DNA from: Pinisolibacter aquiterrae | GTDB taxonomy: Bacteria; Pseudomonadota; Alphaproteobacteria; Rhizobiales; Ancalomicrobiaceae | NCBI RefSeq assembly: GCF_019160155.1 | Contig: NZ_JAFNIH010000021.1 | Span: 1-45,532 of the forward strand | Reading direction: 5' to 3' | Length of the DNA stretch: 45,532 nucleotides | Shown here: positions 1 to 8,834 of the stretch, piece after piece | Position numbering within the stretch: position 1 is the first letter of the stretch | How the letters are laid out: each line of letters starts with the position of its first letter | Program-made: the position numbers and the translations under genes | The notes under the pieces: model-generated | What the model was told of the DNA's origin: nothing | Seen by the model: only the letters and a program-made list of their open reading frames with translations | Databases searched by the model: none

Positions 1-126
1 GCCGTGCGCCAGATTGATGAAGTTCATGATGCCGAACACCAGCGTCAGCCCCGACGCCATCAGAAACAGCGTCACGCCGAACTGGACGCCGTTGAGAAGC
101 TGCTCCGCAAAGAGCTCGATGGTCAT
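1..126 (-). CDS. livH: Branched-chain amino acid-type ABC transporter permease, LivH family (N-terminal part)
   Basis: Only the first 42 residues lie in the window; the gene runs off the left edge. The translation begins MTIELFAEQLLNGV and continues with a GVTLFLMASGLTLVFG segment and a MNFINLAHG motif, the hallmark start of LivH-type inner-membrane permeases. These form the translocation channel of hydrophobic amino acid and aromatic acid ABC importers. It lies about 150 bp downstream of the binding-protein gene on the same strand and probably belongs to the same operon. The actual solute is inferred from neighbours to be an aromatic acid, not from this fragment. Confidence 0.88.
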   Translation of the reverse strand, partial: MTIELFAEQLLNGVQFGVTLFLMASGLTLVFGIMNFINLAHG

Positions 127-238
127 GTCTGCGACGTCTCCGATCAAAATGGCGCCGGCCGGACGGCGAAACGACGACGAGCCGCCGTCGGCCGAGGCGG
201 CTCGCGCCACACGAGAAGGTCGAATGCGGGAGGAGTCG

Positions 239-269
239 GTCGCCGCCGCGCGTCGGCGGCGGCGGCGAC
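239..269 (-). promoter_or_regulatory. GC-rich hairpin between binding-protein and permease genes
   Basis: GTCGCCGCCG at 239-248 can pair with CGGCGGCGAC at 260-269, giving a 10-bp stem in the gap between the substrate-binding protein stop and the permease start. No U-tract follows. Such stems in ABC importer operons often act as mRNA stabilisers or partial attenuators that leave more binding protein than permease; that role here is inference. Confidence 0.4.
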
Positions 270-280
270 GAGAGCCCGCC

Positions 281-1459
281 TCAGCGCGCCATCTTGCAGA
301 TGTCGGCGTAATTGTCCTTCAGATCGTGGACGATCCGCTCGCCGAGCTTGTTGACCACCCGGCCCTTCGCGTCCTTCTCGACCGTGGTCAGATAGTAGTC
401 GAGGATGGGGAAGTGATTGGTGTTGAAGCGGAAGTTGCCACGGATCGAGTCGAACTTCACCGTCTCCAGGGCGCGCGCCAGGGCGGACTTGTCGTCGACG
501 CGCCCGCCGTTGGCGCGAACGGCGGCGTCGAGCATGAGGACGAGGTCGTAGGCGTCGGCGGCATAGGGCGAGGGAATGCGGCCGTGGGCCTTCTCGAACG
601 CGGCGGCGAATTCACGGCTGGCGACGTTGTCGAAATCCTCGCTCCACAGCGTCGCGGTCTTGATGCCGAGGGCGGCGTCGCCCATCGCCGGCAGGATCGA
701 CTGATCGACGACGAAGGCCCCGGTGTAGAGCGGGATCTGCGCCTTCAGGCCGGCCTGATCGTACTGCTTGACGAAGTTGATGCCCATGCCGCCCGGATAG
801 AAGAAATAGACCGCGCTCGGCTTCGCGGCGCGCAACTGGGCGATCTCGGCGGCATAGTCGAGCTGGCCGAAGGCGGTGTAGACCTCGCCGAGAACGGCGC
901 CCTTGTAGTATCGCTTGAAGCCGGCGACCATGTCGCGGCCGGCGGGATAGTTCGGGGCGAGGATATAGACGTCCTTGATGCCCTTTTCCTGCATGTAGAT
1001 GCCGATCGCCTCACTGGTGGTGTCGTTCTGGAACGACGCCGCGAAGAAGCGCGGGTGGCATTGACGACCGGCGTATTGCGAGGGGCCGGCGTTCGCGCTG
1101 ACGTAGAGGACGCCGGCGTCGAGAGCGGGCTTGGCCGCCGCCAGAAGCACGTTGGAGAAGTTGATGCCGGTCAGGATGTCGACCTTGTCGCTCTCGACCA
1201 TCTTCTCGGCGTGCTGACGGCCGATGTCGGGCTTGGCCTGATCGTCGGCGTAGAAAGCCTCGACCGGACGGCCGCCGAGGCGCCCCTTCGTCTTCTCCAG
1301 ACCGAGCTTGAAACCGTCGACCAGTTCCTGGCCGATGCTGGCGGCGGGGCCGGAGAGCGTGGTGACGAAGCCGATCTTGATCGGCGTCTCCTCGGCCGTC
1401 GCCGCCGTGACGGCGAAGAGGCCGACGGCCGAGAGCAGTCCGGTGAACCAACGTGACAT
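281..1459 (-). CDS. ABC transporter periplasmic substrate-binding protein (Peripla_BP_6 / LivK-like)
   Basis: This 392-residue protein starts with a signal peptide (hydrophobic GLLSAVGLFAVTAATA, probable cleavage after residue 23 or 24) followed by IKIGFVTTLSGPAASIGQEL, the typical opening of periplasmic type I receptors of the branched-chain amino acid class. The start is supported by GGGAGGAAGA just upstream. Length and the AADAYDLVLMLDAAV segment near the C-terminus fit the family used for amino acids, amides and aromatic acids. It captures the solute in the periplasm for the LivH-type permease encoded next. The neighbouring gentisate-pathway genes suggest an aromatic acid such as 3-hydroxybenzoate, but the ligand cannot be read from sequence alone. 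Confidence 0.9.
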   Translation of the reverse strand: MSRWFTGLLSAVGLFAVTAATAEETPIKIGFVTTLSGPAASIGQELVDGFKLGLEKTKGRLGGRPVEAFYADDQAKPDIGRQHAEKMVESDKVDILTGINFSNVLLAAAKPALDAGVLYVSANAGPSQYAGRQCHPRFFAASFQNDTTSEAIGIYMQEKGIKDVYILAPNYPAGRDMVAGFKRYYKGAVLGEVYTAFGQLDYAAEIAQLRAAKPSAVYFFYPGGMGINFVKQYDQAGLKAQIPLYTGAFVVDQSILPAMGDAALGIKTATLWSEDFDNVASREFAAAFEKAHGRIPSPYAADAYDLVLMLDAAVRANGGRVDDKSALARALETVKFDSIRGNFRFNTNHFPILDYYLTTVEKDAKGRVVNKLGERIVHDLKDNYADICKMAR

Positions 1460-1632
1460 GTTCTTCCTCCCGAGTTTCCTGAATGTGGCCTTGAACGGCT
1501 TCTGATCGGTCTGCGGCGCGACGAGGCGCGAGGCACCCGCATCGTCGAGATCTCCCTTCTCGACGGGACGACGCGGGCTGCCGGCGGCGAAAGCGGTCCA
1601 CCGGGGATCCCTCCCCCGGGCCGGTCCGACCC

Positions 1633-2493
1633 TCAGGGGGTCGATCGAACGCGGGTCTCGAGGGTTCCGATCCCTTCGATCGTCGCGGTGATCACGTCGC
1701 CGGCGAGGACCTCGCCGACCCCCTCCGGCGTTCCCGTCAGGACGACGTCGCCGGGATGGAGCGTGAAATAGGCCGAAGCCAGGGAAATCAGCTGCGGAAT
1801 GCCGAGAATGAGATCGCGCGTATTGGTGTGCTGACGCACCTCCCCGTTCACCGCGAGCGTCATCTCGAGGGCGGAGGGGTCGCCGATCTCGTCGGGCGTC
1901 ACCAGCCAGGGGCCGAGGACCGTGTAGCCGTCCGGCGACTTGCGAAAGCTGCGTTCTTCGGCGCCACGGATGGTCATGTCGAGGCCGATGCAATAGCCGG
2001 CCACCACCGAGAGTGCCCCCGATTCCGGGACGAAGCCGCATTCCTTGCCGATGACGACGGCGAGTTCCACCTCGTGGTCGGTGCGCCGATCGACGAAGCG
2101 CAGCGGAACGCCCTGCCCCGCCCCCACGACCGAACTCGTCGCCTTCAGAAAGAGGCCCGATTCCCGGATGCTGCGGACATGGACCTTGGGGAAGGTGACC
2201 GGATCGGCCGCAGCCTCGTCGAAATGCTTGGTGTAGTTCACCGGCGCGGCGACGATCTTGCCGGGGTTCGCGACCGGCGCCTCCAGCCGGACCGCGCCGA
2301 CCGGAATGCCGGCGCCGGACGACGCGGCCGCCTCCATCTCCTCGCGGAGCTCGTCGAGCCGGGCGATCAGGAGATCGTGCCGGGGGAGCGGGTAGCCGTG
2401 AAGGCCGAGCCGATCCGAGAGGTGGGAGATGTCGTGAACCACCCCGTCCTTCACGATTCCGATCTTCGTCTCGTCGTATCGGCAGATGCGCAT
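1633..2493 (-). CDS. Fumarylacetoacetate hydrolase family protein (probable fumarylpyruvate/maleylpyruvate hydrolase)
   Basis: The 286-residue product has a short N-terminal domain (MRICRYDETKIGIVKDG) and a C-terminal FAH fold. Visible signatures are VNYTKHFDE, TDHEVELAVVIGKE with the acidic metal ligands, and the family end motif LHPGDVVLTGTPEGVG. FAH enzymes cleave C-C bonds of acylpyruvates with a divalent metal. Beside a gentisate 1,2-dioxygenase, the expected substrate is fumarylpyruvate (to fumarate and pyruvate) or maleylpyruvate directly. The start codon matches family N-termini; a longer in-frame extension to 2724 is not credible because it reads through the promoter region. The gene is first in the operon with the ABC importer genes. 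Confidence 0.87.
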   Translation of the reverse strand: MRICRYDETKIGIVKDGVVHDISHLSDRLGLHGYPLPRHDLLIARLDELREEMEAAASSGAGIPVGAVRLEAPVANPGKIVAAPVNYTKHFDEAAADPVTFPKVHVRSIRESGLFLKATSSVVGAGQGVPLRFVDRRTDHEVELAVVIGKECGFVPESGALSVVAGYCIGLDMTIRGAEERSFRKSPDGYTVLGPWLVTPDEIGDPSALEMTLAVNGEVRQHTNTRDLILGIPQLISLASAYFTLHPGDVVLTGTPEGVGEVLAGDVITATIEGIGTLETRVRSTP

Positions 2494-2577
2494 CGAAGCG
2501 GCTCCCTGGAATGAGTTCGTCGCGAGAGAGCCCCACGGCCGAAACCGCGCGACGGACCCTCCCTTGCTCTTTCCCCC

Positions 2578-2606
2578 TTCATACGGGTCACCCCTTACTC
2601 TGTCAA
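2578..2606 (-). promoter_or_regulatory. Predicted sigma-70 promoter of the hydrolase/ABC transporter operon
   Basis: On the minus strand TTGACA (2606-2601) is followed after exactly 17 bp by TATGAA (2583-2578), a near-consensus housekeeping promoter about 85 bp upstream of the hydrolase start. Just upstream lie TCCA-TTGT-TGGA (2611-2622), a small inverted repeat, and two GATTGT copies 10 bp apart (2621-2626 and 2631-2636), plausible regulator contacts. The -35/-10 match is directly visible; the regulator is unknown. Confidence 0.55.
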
Positions 2607-2905
2607 TCGATCCATTGTTGGATTGTTTTCGATTGTCGTCCGTTCGCGACGGCCGGGCGAGACACCACACGGCGAAAGCGAGTGCTTTCTTCATGTCTTC
2701 ACACGTTTTTGGCGCCCATATCATCGATCCGGCGCCGATATGCCGACATGAGTGGTCAAGCTGTGGCCTTCGAGAAATTTATACCATGTCTATTTGAGAT
2801 TGCGATCCGATCCCGCCCCATGAGACGCCGTTTTGCTCGTTCTTTTATTCTGATTTCGCAAACTCCACCATGCCTCGAGGTCCGCATTCGAGTCGACCCA
2901 CACGC

Positions 2906-2938
2906 TTGACACCTCACAAAAGATCAGTGTACGGATCA
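2906..2938 (+). promoter_or_regulatory. Possible promoter and operator upstream of the monooxygenase
   Basis: TTGACA at 2906-2911 is a good -35 element; a weak -10 (TGTACG at 2928) follows with 16-bp spacing. Overlapping the -10 are two GATCA direct repeats (2922-2926 and 2934-2938) 12 bp apart around GTGTAC. The arrangement suggests a regulated promoter with an operator over its -10. It lies about 290 bp before the coding start, leaving a long leader. Confidence 0.35.
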
Positions 2939-3227
2939 AAAAAGGAGATAGAGGAACGATCGCGCTTCTCTGAACGCCGGTGGCGGTCGAAAGGTGCGGT
3001 CAAAAGGTCTATCTAACCGATTTTATATGGGATTCGAGGCACTTCCCGACGCGTCGACCAAGCTCGCGTATTTGTCGTGGAGGAGCGACGGCGAGCGGGC
3101 GAATGACGGTCGCGCCTCGGAAGATTTCGCGAGCGGGGACGGCTCCCGGGGGTGGTTCCCACCCGGCGTGGAGGCGGCGCGCGACGCACCGACAGAAACG
3201 AGAATGCGACTCAGAGGAGAGGTTCGG

Positions 3228-4415
3228 ATGTCCAGAGCGAAGCAGAGCGTGGTGGTGGCGGGTGGCGGCATCGGCGGTCTTTCCGCCGCCCTGGCACTGG
3301 CGAAGAAGGGTTACGCGGTGACCGTTCTCGAGCAGGCGCCGCAGTTCGGCGAGATCGGCGCCGGCATCCAGATCGGCCCCAATGCCTTCCACGCCATGGA
3401 CTGGCTCGGGGTCGGCGACGCCGGGCGCGCCAAGGCGGTCTATGTCGACAAGCTGATCATCATGGACGGCATGTCCGGCGAGGAGATCTCGAATCTCCCG
3501 ATCGACCAGCCCTTCCGCGATCGTTTCAAGAACCCCTATGCGGTGATCCATCGCGCCGACCTGCACGGCGTGCTCTACGACGGCTGCCGCGCCCATCCCG
3601 ACGTCACCCTCGTCAACAACGAGCGCGTCGTCGCCTATGAGACCACCGCGACCGGCGCCAAGGTCGTCACCGAGGCCGGCAACACCTATGACGGCGACGC
3701 GGTCGTCGGCGCCGACGGCGTCCGTTCCAAGATCCGCGAGCAGATGACGGGCGGGGATGCGCTGAAGCTCTCCGGCCACGTCGCCTATCGGGCGGTGCTG
3801 CCGATCGAGGACATGCCGGAGGATCTGCGCTGGAACGCGGTCGCCTTGTGGGCGGGTCCGAAGTGCCACATGGTCCACTATCCGCTCCAGGGCTGGAAGA
3901 CCTTCAACCTCGTCGCCACCTTCGTCACCGACATCGAGAACGTCGGGTCGAACGAGCCGGGCACGCCGGAAGAAGTGCTCTCGCGCTTCGGCAACGTCGT
4001 TCCGCGGGCGCGCAACCTGCTCGAGGTGCCGAAGACCTGGCGGCGCTGGGTGCTCGCCGATCGCGACCCGATCGAGAACTGGACCGACGGCAACGTCGTC
4101 CTGCTCGGCGACGCGGCCCATCCGACCCACCAGTATTTCGCGCAAGGGGCGTGCATGGCGCTCGAGGACGCGGTCTGCCTCGGCCATGAGCTCGAGCGTC
4201 ACGACGGCGACTTGAACGCCGCCTTCCTCGCCTATCAGACCGCGCGGATCCCCCGCGCCTATCGCGTCGTGCTGTCGAGCCGTGAGCTCGGCCGGGTCTA
4301 TCATGCCCAGGGCGTCGAGCGTCTCGTCCGCAATCAGTGGCTCGGCTCGAAGAGCCCGACCCAGTTCTACGACGGCCTCGAGTGGCTCTACGGCGGCAAC
4401 GGGCTCACCGTCTGA
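3228..4415 (+). CDS. FAD-dependent aromatic monooxygenase, 3-hydroxybenzoate 6-hydroxylase type
   Basis: The 395-residue flavoprotein has the N-terminal dinucleotide-binding motif GGGIGG (residues 12-17) with a downstream acidic residue (TVLEQAP), the mid-protein VVGADGVRS motif, and the C-terminal FAD motif VLLGDAAHPTHQYFAQGA. These define group A aromatic hydroxylases, which use NAD(P)H and O2. GEIGAGIQIGPNA resembles 3-hydroxybenzoate 6-hydroxylases and salicylate 1-hydroxylases. The gentisate dioxygenase downstream favours the reaction 3-hydroxybenzoate to gentisate. The chosen ATG has AGAGGAGAGG (3213-3222) at good spacing. Salicylate hydroxylase activity remains an alternative. Confidence 0.88.
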   Translation: MSRAKQSVVVAGGGIGGLSAALALAKKGYAVTVLEQAPQFGEIGAGIQIGPNAFHAMDWLGVGDAGRAKAVYVDKLIIMDGMSGEEISNLPIDQPFRDRFKNPYAVIHRADLHGVLYDGCRAHPDVTLVNNERVVAYETTATGAKVVTEAGNTYDGDAVVGADGVRSKIREQMTGGDALKLSGHVAYRAVLPIEDMPEDLRWNAVALWAGPKCHMVHYPLQGWKTFNLVATFVTDIENVGSNEPGTPEEVLSRFGNVVPRARNLLEVPKTWRRWVLADRDPIENWTDGNVVLLGDAAHPTHQYFAQGACMALEDAVCLGHELERHDGDLNAAFLAYQTARIPRAYRVVLSSRELGRVYHAQGVERLVRNQWLGSKSPTQFYDGLEWLYGGNGLTV

Positions 4416-4436
4416 GGTGACGCGAGGGAGGTGAGG

Positions 4437-4625
4437 ACCCTTCTCCCCCTTGCGGGAGACGGTGCCCCGAAGGGGCGGATGAGGGGATGCGGCGGTTCCG
4501 CACGACCATCGTCCGCCGTCCCGCGCCTTCGGCCGCATGCTCAGGTGCCGCTCTCGCGGCGCCCCCTCATCCGGTGCTCGCGCGCCACCTTCTCCCCCGA
4601 GGGGAGACGGGACGGCCGGGGCGAC
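4437..4625. repeat. RIME-like palindromic intergenic element
   Basis: Between the monooxygenase and the dioxygenase lies a composite of inverted repeats. The left half contains CTTCTCCCCCTTGCGGGAGA and then AAGGGGCGGATGAGGGG; the right half contains CCCCCTCATCCGG (4562-4574) followed by CTTCTCCCCCGAGGGGAGAC. The outer halves are inverted copies of each other, and each half has its own small hairpin. This vocabulary (CCCTCATCC / CTTCTCCC) is typical of rhizobial intergenic mosaic elements. It sits inside an apparent operon, so its RNA would fold in the transcript between the two genes. Confidence 0.6.
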
Positions 4626-4688
4626 CGCTCGCGGAAGACCGAGACCTCCGCCGATCCGCCGGCGGGAACGAACTCATCGGAGGAACCC

Positions 4689-5732
4689 ATGTCCCAGCTC
4701 GGCACGCTCGAAGATCTGCCGCTCGACTATCGCCAGGGCCTGACCGCCCGCAATCTGGTGCCGCTGTGGCCGGCGCTGCGCGCCGCCCTGCCCTACGGCA
4801 TCCCCGCGCGCAAGACCAAGCCGATCCTCTGGCGCTACGAGGAGATCCGCCCGCAGCTGCTCGAAGCCGGGCGTCTCACCCCGATCGAGAAGGCCGAGCG
4901 GCGCGTGCTGGTGCTCGCCAACCCCGGTCTCGGCCTCGACAACATGCAGGCGACGCCGTCGATCTACATCGGCATGCAGCTGATCCTGCCGGGCGAGATC
5001 GCCCCCAATCATCGCCATTCGCCGTCGGCCGTGCGCTTCGTCATCGAGGGCGAGGGCGGCTTCACCATCGTCGAGGGCGAGAAGTGCCCGATGGAGCCGG
5101 GCGACCTGATCCTCACGCCGTCGGGGCTCTGGCACGAGCACGGCCATTCCGGCTCCGGCCCGGTCATCTGGATGGACGCGCTCGACCTGCCGATGGTCTA
5201 TGCCCTCGAGGCGTCCTATGGGATCGAAGGGAAACCTCAGACGGTGCGCAACGAAGCGGACGGGTCGCAGACTCGCTACCGTCGCTCCGGTCTCGTGCCC
5301 TATGCGGCGGTGACGCGGCCGCGCGCGAACTATCCGCTGGTGCGGTTCCCGTGGCGCGAGGTCAAGAGCGCGCTGGCCGATCTCGCCACCGTGACGCCGC
5401 GTGGCGAAGCCGTCCGGCTCGCCTATGTGAACCCGGAGACGGGCATGGAATGCATGCCGATCCTCGGCTTCTCGGCGGTCCACCTGCGGCCGGGCGAATC
5501 CCTGCGTCTCCCGCGTCATTCCGCGTCGAGCGTGATCAACGTCGTCGATGGTTCGGGCACGGCGAGGATCGACGGGGTCGAGCTTTCCTTCGACCCGTTC
5601 GACACGATGGCGGTGCCGACCCACGCCGAGGTCGAGATCGCCAACGCCTCGGCGACAACCCCGGCTCATCTCTTCGTCGTCGACGACGCCCCGATGCAGA
5701 GGAAGCTCGGATTCTACGAGATCTTCGGCTGA
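4689..5732 (+). CDS. Gentisate 1,2-dioxygenase
   Basis: The 347-residue bicupin opens the gentisate ring to maleylpyruvate using Fe(II) and O2. The N-terminal cupin carries the iron-binding pattern NHRH (His108, His110) and a later His in [11 protein letters not shown] (His149 by alignment to the family), with [12 protein letters not shown] between. A second, degenerate cupin fills the C-terminal half (about residues 245-345). Length is typical of the family (340-370). The start has a GGAGG (4679-4683) six bases upstream. The gene lies 273 bp after the monooxygenase with a palindromic element between them, and shares its pathway. Confidence 0.92.
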   Translation: MSQLGTLEDLPLDYRQGLTARNLVPLWPALRAALPYGIPARKTKPILWRYEEIRPQLLEAGRLTPIEKAERRVLVLANPGLGLDNMQATPSIYIGMQLILPGEIAPNHRHSPSAVRFVIEGEGGFTIVEGEKCPMEPGDLILTPSGLWHEHGHSGSGPVIWMDALDLPMVYALEASYGIEGKPQTVRNEADGSQTRYRRSGLVPYAAVTRPRANYPLVRFPWREVKSALADLATVTPRGEAVRLAYVNPETGMECMPILGFSAVHLRPGESLRLPRHSASSVINVVDGSGTARIDGVELSFDPFDTMAVPTHAEVEIANASATTPAHLFVVDDAPMQRKLGFYEIFG

Positions 5733-5742
5733 GGAAGCCCCA

Positions 5743-5771
5743 GGGTGAGCGGTCGCGTGCCGCTCACACCC
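5743..5771. terminator. Bidirectional hairpin between convergent genes
   Basis: GTGAGCGG (5745-5752) pairs perfectly with CCGCTCAC (5760-5767) around a 7-nt loop, with flanking GG and CC able to extend it past one unpaired base. It sits between the dioxygenase stop and the end of the convergent Lrp-family gene, whose stop codon lies in the stem. No T-run follows, so any terminator action would rely on the stem or on Rho. Confidence 0.5.
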
Positions 5772-6246
5772 CCAATTGGCCGAGCGGCAAGGCGGTCTGA
5801 TAGCGGACCTGCTTCAGTGCGAAGCTGGACTTGATGCTGGCGACGCCCGGCACCCGCGTCAGATACTGCTTGAGGAACCGCTCGTAGGACGACAGGTCCG
5901 GGACCACGACGCGCAGGAGATAATCCGCCTCGCCCGTCATGAGATAGCACTCGAGCACCTCCGGCCATTGCCGAACGGTCGCCTCGAAGACATCCAGCCG
6001 GTCCTCGACCTGCCGCTCGAGCGTGACGTTGACGAAGACGTTCACCGGCAGGTTCACGGCGTCGGGGTCGACCAGCGCCACATAGGTGCGGATCACGCCG
6101 GCGTCCTCCAGCGCCTTCACCCGCCGAAGGCAGGGCGAGGGAGACAACCCGACCCGGTCGGCCAGTTCATAGTTCGTCATCCGACCATCCTTCTGAAGCA
6201 ACGCCAGGATGCTGCAATCGATCCGATCGAGCTTGAATTTCGGCAT
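5764..6246 (-). CDS. Lrp/AsnC-family transcriptional regulator
   Basis: The 160-residue protein has an N-terminal winged helix ([19 protein letters not shown], then [19 protein letters not shown] with the recognition helix at about residues 34-50) and a C-terminal RAM/ligand-binding domain (about 70-145, including [15 protein letters not shown]). These proteins form octamers and sense amino acids. The gene is divergent from the 2-oxoacid dehydrogenase-like gene, the usual place for a local Lrp-type regulator, as mdeR is for mdeB in Pseudomonas putida. The start [10 protein letters not shown] matches family lengths; its ribosome-binding site is weak (GAAAGAAAG). Confidence 0.93.
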   Translation of the reverse strand: MPKFKLDRIDCSILALLQKDGRMTNYELADRVGLSPSPCLRRVKALEDAGVIRTYVALVDPDAVNLPVNVFVNVTLERQVEDRLDVFEATVRQWPEVLECYLMTGEADYLLRVVVPDLSSYERFLKQYLTRVPGVASIKSSFALKQVRYQTALPLGQLGV

Positions 6247-6278
6247 ATCGTACTTTCTTTCGCGTCGAGTTGGCATAT

Positions 6279-6308
6279 TCGGTCTCACATAACCCAGTTC
6301 GAGACCGA
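6279..6308. promoter_or_regulatory. Inverted-repeat operator candidate in the Lrp/E1 divergent promoter
   Basis: TCGGTCTC (6279-6286) and GAGACCGA (6301-6308) are perfect 8-bp inverted copies separated by 14 bp, between the divergent regulator and dehydrogenase genes. A TGCTAATTT extended -10-like element (6336-6344) lies just downstream for the plus-strand gene. The repeat is the natural candidate for binding by the adjacent Lrp-type protein. Confidence 0.5.
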
Positions 6309-6367
6309 CTTTGCAAGAAACTGCCCTCCTGGTCCTGCTAATTTTCGGGACCGGCGAGTCATGATCG

Positions 6368-8776
6368 GTGAAGAAGATGATCAAGCATCGAACCTCGAAT
6401 ACCTCGGACGACATCACCGCGAAGACGCTTTCTGTCCTGACGGAGTTGGAGCGCAAGGTGCTCTGGCTGGCGTCGTGGACGGTCCACAACGCCAATCATC
6501 TTCGCCCCAACGTGGACGGATTGAAGGTCGGCGGGCATCAGGCGTCCTGCGCGTCGATGGCGACGATCATGACGGCGCTCTATTTCGCCGCGCTGCGGCC
6601 GCAGGACCGCGTCGCCGTCAAGCCGCATGCCGGCCCGGTCTTCCATGCCATTCAATATCTGCTCGGCAACCAGACCCGCGACAAGCTCGAACGGTTTCGC
6701 GGCTACGGCGGCGCGCAGTCCTATCCGTCGCGGACCAAGGACGTCGACGACGTCGACTTCTCGACCGGCTCGGTCGGGTTGGGCGTGGCCCAGACGATCT
6801 TCGCCTCGCTGGTCCAGGACTATCTCGCGGCGAAGGACTGGAGCGCGTCGCGGCCCGAGGGACGGATGATCGCCCTGGTCGGCGACGCCGAGATGGACGA
6901 GGGCAACATCTTCGAGGCGCTCGTCGAAGGGTGGAAGAATGGCCTGCGCAACACCTGGTGGGTGGTCGACTACAATCGCCAGAGCCTCGACGGGGTGATC
7001 CGCGAGGGCCTGTGGGAGCGTTTCGAGGGGATCTTCCGGACCTTCGGTTGGGACGTGGTGATCCTCAAGCACGGCGAGTTGATGAAGGCGGCGTTCCGCG
7101 AGCCGGGCGGCGACGCGCTGCGCGACTGGATCGATTCCTGCCCGAACCAGCTCTATTCCGCCCTCACCTTCCAGGGTGGCGCCGCCTGGCGCCGGCGACT
7201 CGAGCTCGACCTCGGTCATCTGCCGGAGACGCGCGCGCTGATCGCCTCCCACGACGACGAGCGTCTCGCCCGGCTGATGGGCAATCTCGCCGGCCACGAC
7301 CTGCCGACCCTGCTCGACGCCTTCGCCGAGGCGGCGACCCACGATCGGCCGGTCTGCTTCATCGCCTATACGATCAAGGGCTTCGGGCTGCCGCTCGCGG
7401 GCCACAAGGACAATCATTCCGGGCTCCTCCTCCCCGATCAGATGGAGGCCCTGCGCGCCGCCCACGGGATCCGCCCCGGCCACGAATGGGATCGGTTCGA
7501 GGGGCTTCGCGCCGGCGAACGCGATCTCCGGGCCTTCCTCGAGGCGGTGCCCTTCGCCGCGCGCGCCAAGGAGCGCGGGCAGGCGGCGTCGATTCCCGTG
7601 CCCGAGGCCCTGCCGGCGCCGGTTCAGAAGACGCTCTCCACTCAGGCGGGGTTCGGCTTGATCCTCAACGAGATCGGCCGCGGCGACACGGCGCTGGCGC
7701 AGCGCATCGTCACGACCTCGCCGGACGTCACGGTCTCGACCAATCTCGGGGCCTGGGTCAATCGGCGCGGTCTCTTCGGCGGCGAGGCGATCGCCGATCT
7801 CTTCAAGCGGGAGAAGATCCCCTCGACCTACACCTGGGACTTCTCGCCCAAGGGGCAGCACGTCGAGCTGGGCATCGCCGAATCGAACCTCTTCACCCTC
7901 CTCTCGGCGCTCGGCCTCTCGCACTCCCTCTTCGGCGAGCGGCTCCTGCCGATCGGCACGCTCTACGATCCCTTCATCTACCGAGGGGCCGACGCGCTCA
8001 ACTACGCCTGCTACCAGGACGCCCGCTTCCTGCTGGTGGCGACGCCCTCCGGCATCACGCTGGCGCCGGAAGGCGGCGCGCATCAGTCGATCGGGACGCC
8101 GCTGATCGGCATGGCGCAGGACGGGCTCGCCTATTTCGAGCCCGCCTTCGTCGACGAATTGGCCGTGGTGATGCGCTGGGCGTTCGAGCACATGCAGCGC
8201 GACGGCAAGTCCGGCGGATCGGTCTATCTGCGTCTCTCCTCGCGCGCGATCGAGCAACCCTCGCGCACGCTGAGCGAGGAGACGCGCGCCGACATCGTCG
8301 AGGGCGCCTATTGGATGCGGCGGCCGGGTCCGAACGCCGAGGCGGTCGTCGTCTACACGGGCGCGATGGCGCCGGAGGCGATCCGGGCGGTCGGCCTCCT
8401 CGGCGAGAGCCGCCGCGACGTCGGCCTGCTCGCCGTGACCTCCCCCGATCGGCTCCACGCGTCGTGGACGGCGGCCCAGGCGGCGCGCGAGAACGGGCGG
8501 ACGACGACCTCGTCCCACGTCGAGCGGCTGCTCGCCGGCCTGCCCGGCTCCTGCGCCCTGATCACGGTGATCGACGGCCATCCCGCCACCCTCGGCTGGC
8601 TCGGATCGGTCCACGGGCACCGGACGCGGGCGCTCGGGGTCGAGCGTTTCGGCCAGACCGGCACGCTCGCCGACCTCCACCGCCACTACGGCATCGACGC
8701 GGAGGGGATCATGCGCGCCGTGCAGGCGGCCACACCCGGCCGCCCGCTGCGCCACCTCCACACCTTCGCCCCCTGA
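6368..8776 (+). CDS. Homodimeric pyruvate/2-oxoacid dehydrogenase E1-like protein (AceE/MdeB-like, thiamine diphosphate enzyme)
   Basis: The roughly 802-residue protein has the layout of homodimeric E1 components. An N-terminal ThDP-binding domain carries [16 protein letters not shown]-like and [17 protein letters not shown] segments, and the cofactor motif [10 protein letters not shown] is followed by [13 protein letters not shown] pyrimidine-binding domain (about residues 425-620, with [20 protein letters not shown]) and a transketolase C-terminal domain follow. E1 decarboxylates a 2-oxoacid. The closest context model is MdeB, the 2-oxobutyrate dehydrogenase E1 next to an Lrp-type regulator. 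No E2 or E3 genes are adjacent. It is somewhat shorter than AceE (about 887). A GTG at 6368 is chosen; an ATG at 6377 is equally possible. Confidence 0.85.
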   Translation: MKKMIKHRTSNTSDDITAKTLSVLTELERKVLWLASWTVHNANHLRPNVDGLKVGGHQASCASMATIMTALYFAALRPQDRVAVKPHAGPVFHAIQYLLGNQTRDKLERFRGYGGAQSYPSRTKDVDDVDFSTGSVGLGVAQTIFASLVQDYLAAKDWSASRPEGRMIALVGDAEMDEGNIFEALVEGWKNGLRNTWWVVDYNRQSLDGVIREGLWERFEGIFRTFGWDVVILKHGELMKAAFREPGGDALRDWIDSCPNQLYSALTFQGGAAWRRRLELDLGHLPETRALIASHDDERLARLMGNLAGHDLPTLLDAFAEAATHDRPVCFIAYTIKGFGLPLAGHKDNHSGLLLPDQMEALRAAHGIRPGHEWDRFEGLRAGERDLRAFLEAVPFAARAKERGQAASIPVPEALPAPVQKTLSTQAGFGLILNEIGRGDTALAQRIVTTSPDVTVSTNLGAWVNRRGLFGGEAIADLFKREKIPSTYTWDFSPKGQHVELGIAESNLFTLLSALGLSHSLFGERLLPIGTLYDPFIYRGADALNYACYQDARFLLVATPSGITLAPEGGAHQSIGTPLIGMAQDGLAYFEPAFVDELAVVMRWAFEHMQRDGKSGGSVYLRLSSRAIEQPSRTLSEETRADIVEGAYWMRRPGPNAEAVVVYTGAMAPEAIRAVGLLGESRRDVGLLAVTSPDRLHASWTAAQAARENGRTTTSSHVERLLAGLPGSCALITVIDGHPATLGWLGSVHGHRTRALGVERFGQTGTLADLHRHYGIDAEGIMRAVQAATPGRPLRHLHTFAP

Positions 8777-8834
8777 CCCCACGCGGCGGCGCCGCCGCCG
8801 CCCGCTTCCCCGCCCCTTCGGAGAGAGACGACCC

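Larger units (their letters stand above)
2494..3227. other. Divergent intergenic region of the gentisate locus, noticeably AT-richer than its neighbours
   Basis: This 734-bp stretch separates the minus-strand hydrolase/importer operon from the plus-strand monooxygenase. I see no convincing gene in it. The centre (about 2590-2960) has lower GC than the rest of the window and holds both promoter candidates. An in-frame extension of the monooxygenase back to 2994 exists, but its residues do not look like the family and the strong ribosome-binding site lies at the inner start. Confidence 0.6.

Noticed and set aside
2994-3227. N-terminal extension of the monooxygenase
   Set aside because: Residues are unlike the family and the strong ribosome-binding site and FAD motif spacing support the start at 3228.
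4437-4625. CRISPR-like repeats
   Set aside because: The repeats are inverted halves of one palindromic element with no regularly spaced direct repeats or spacers; no cas genes are in the window.
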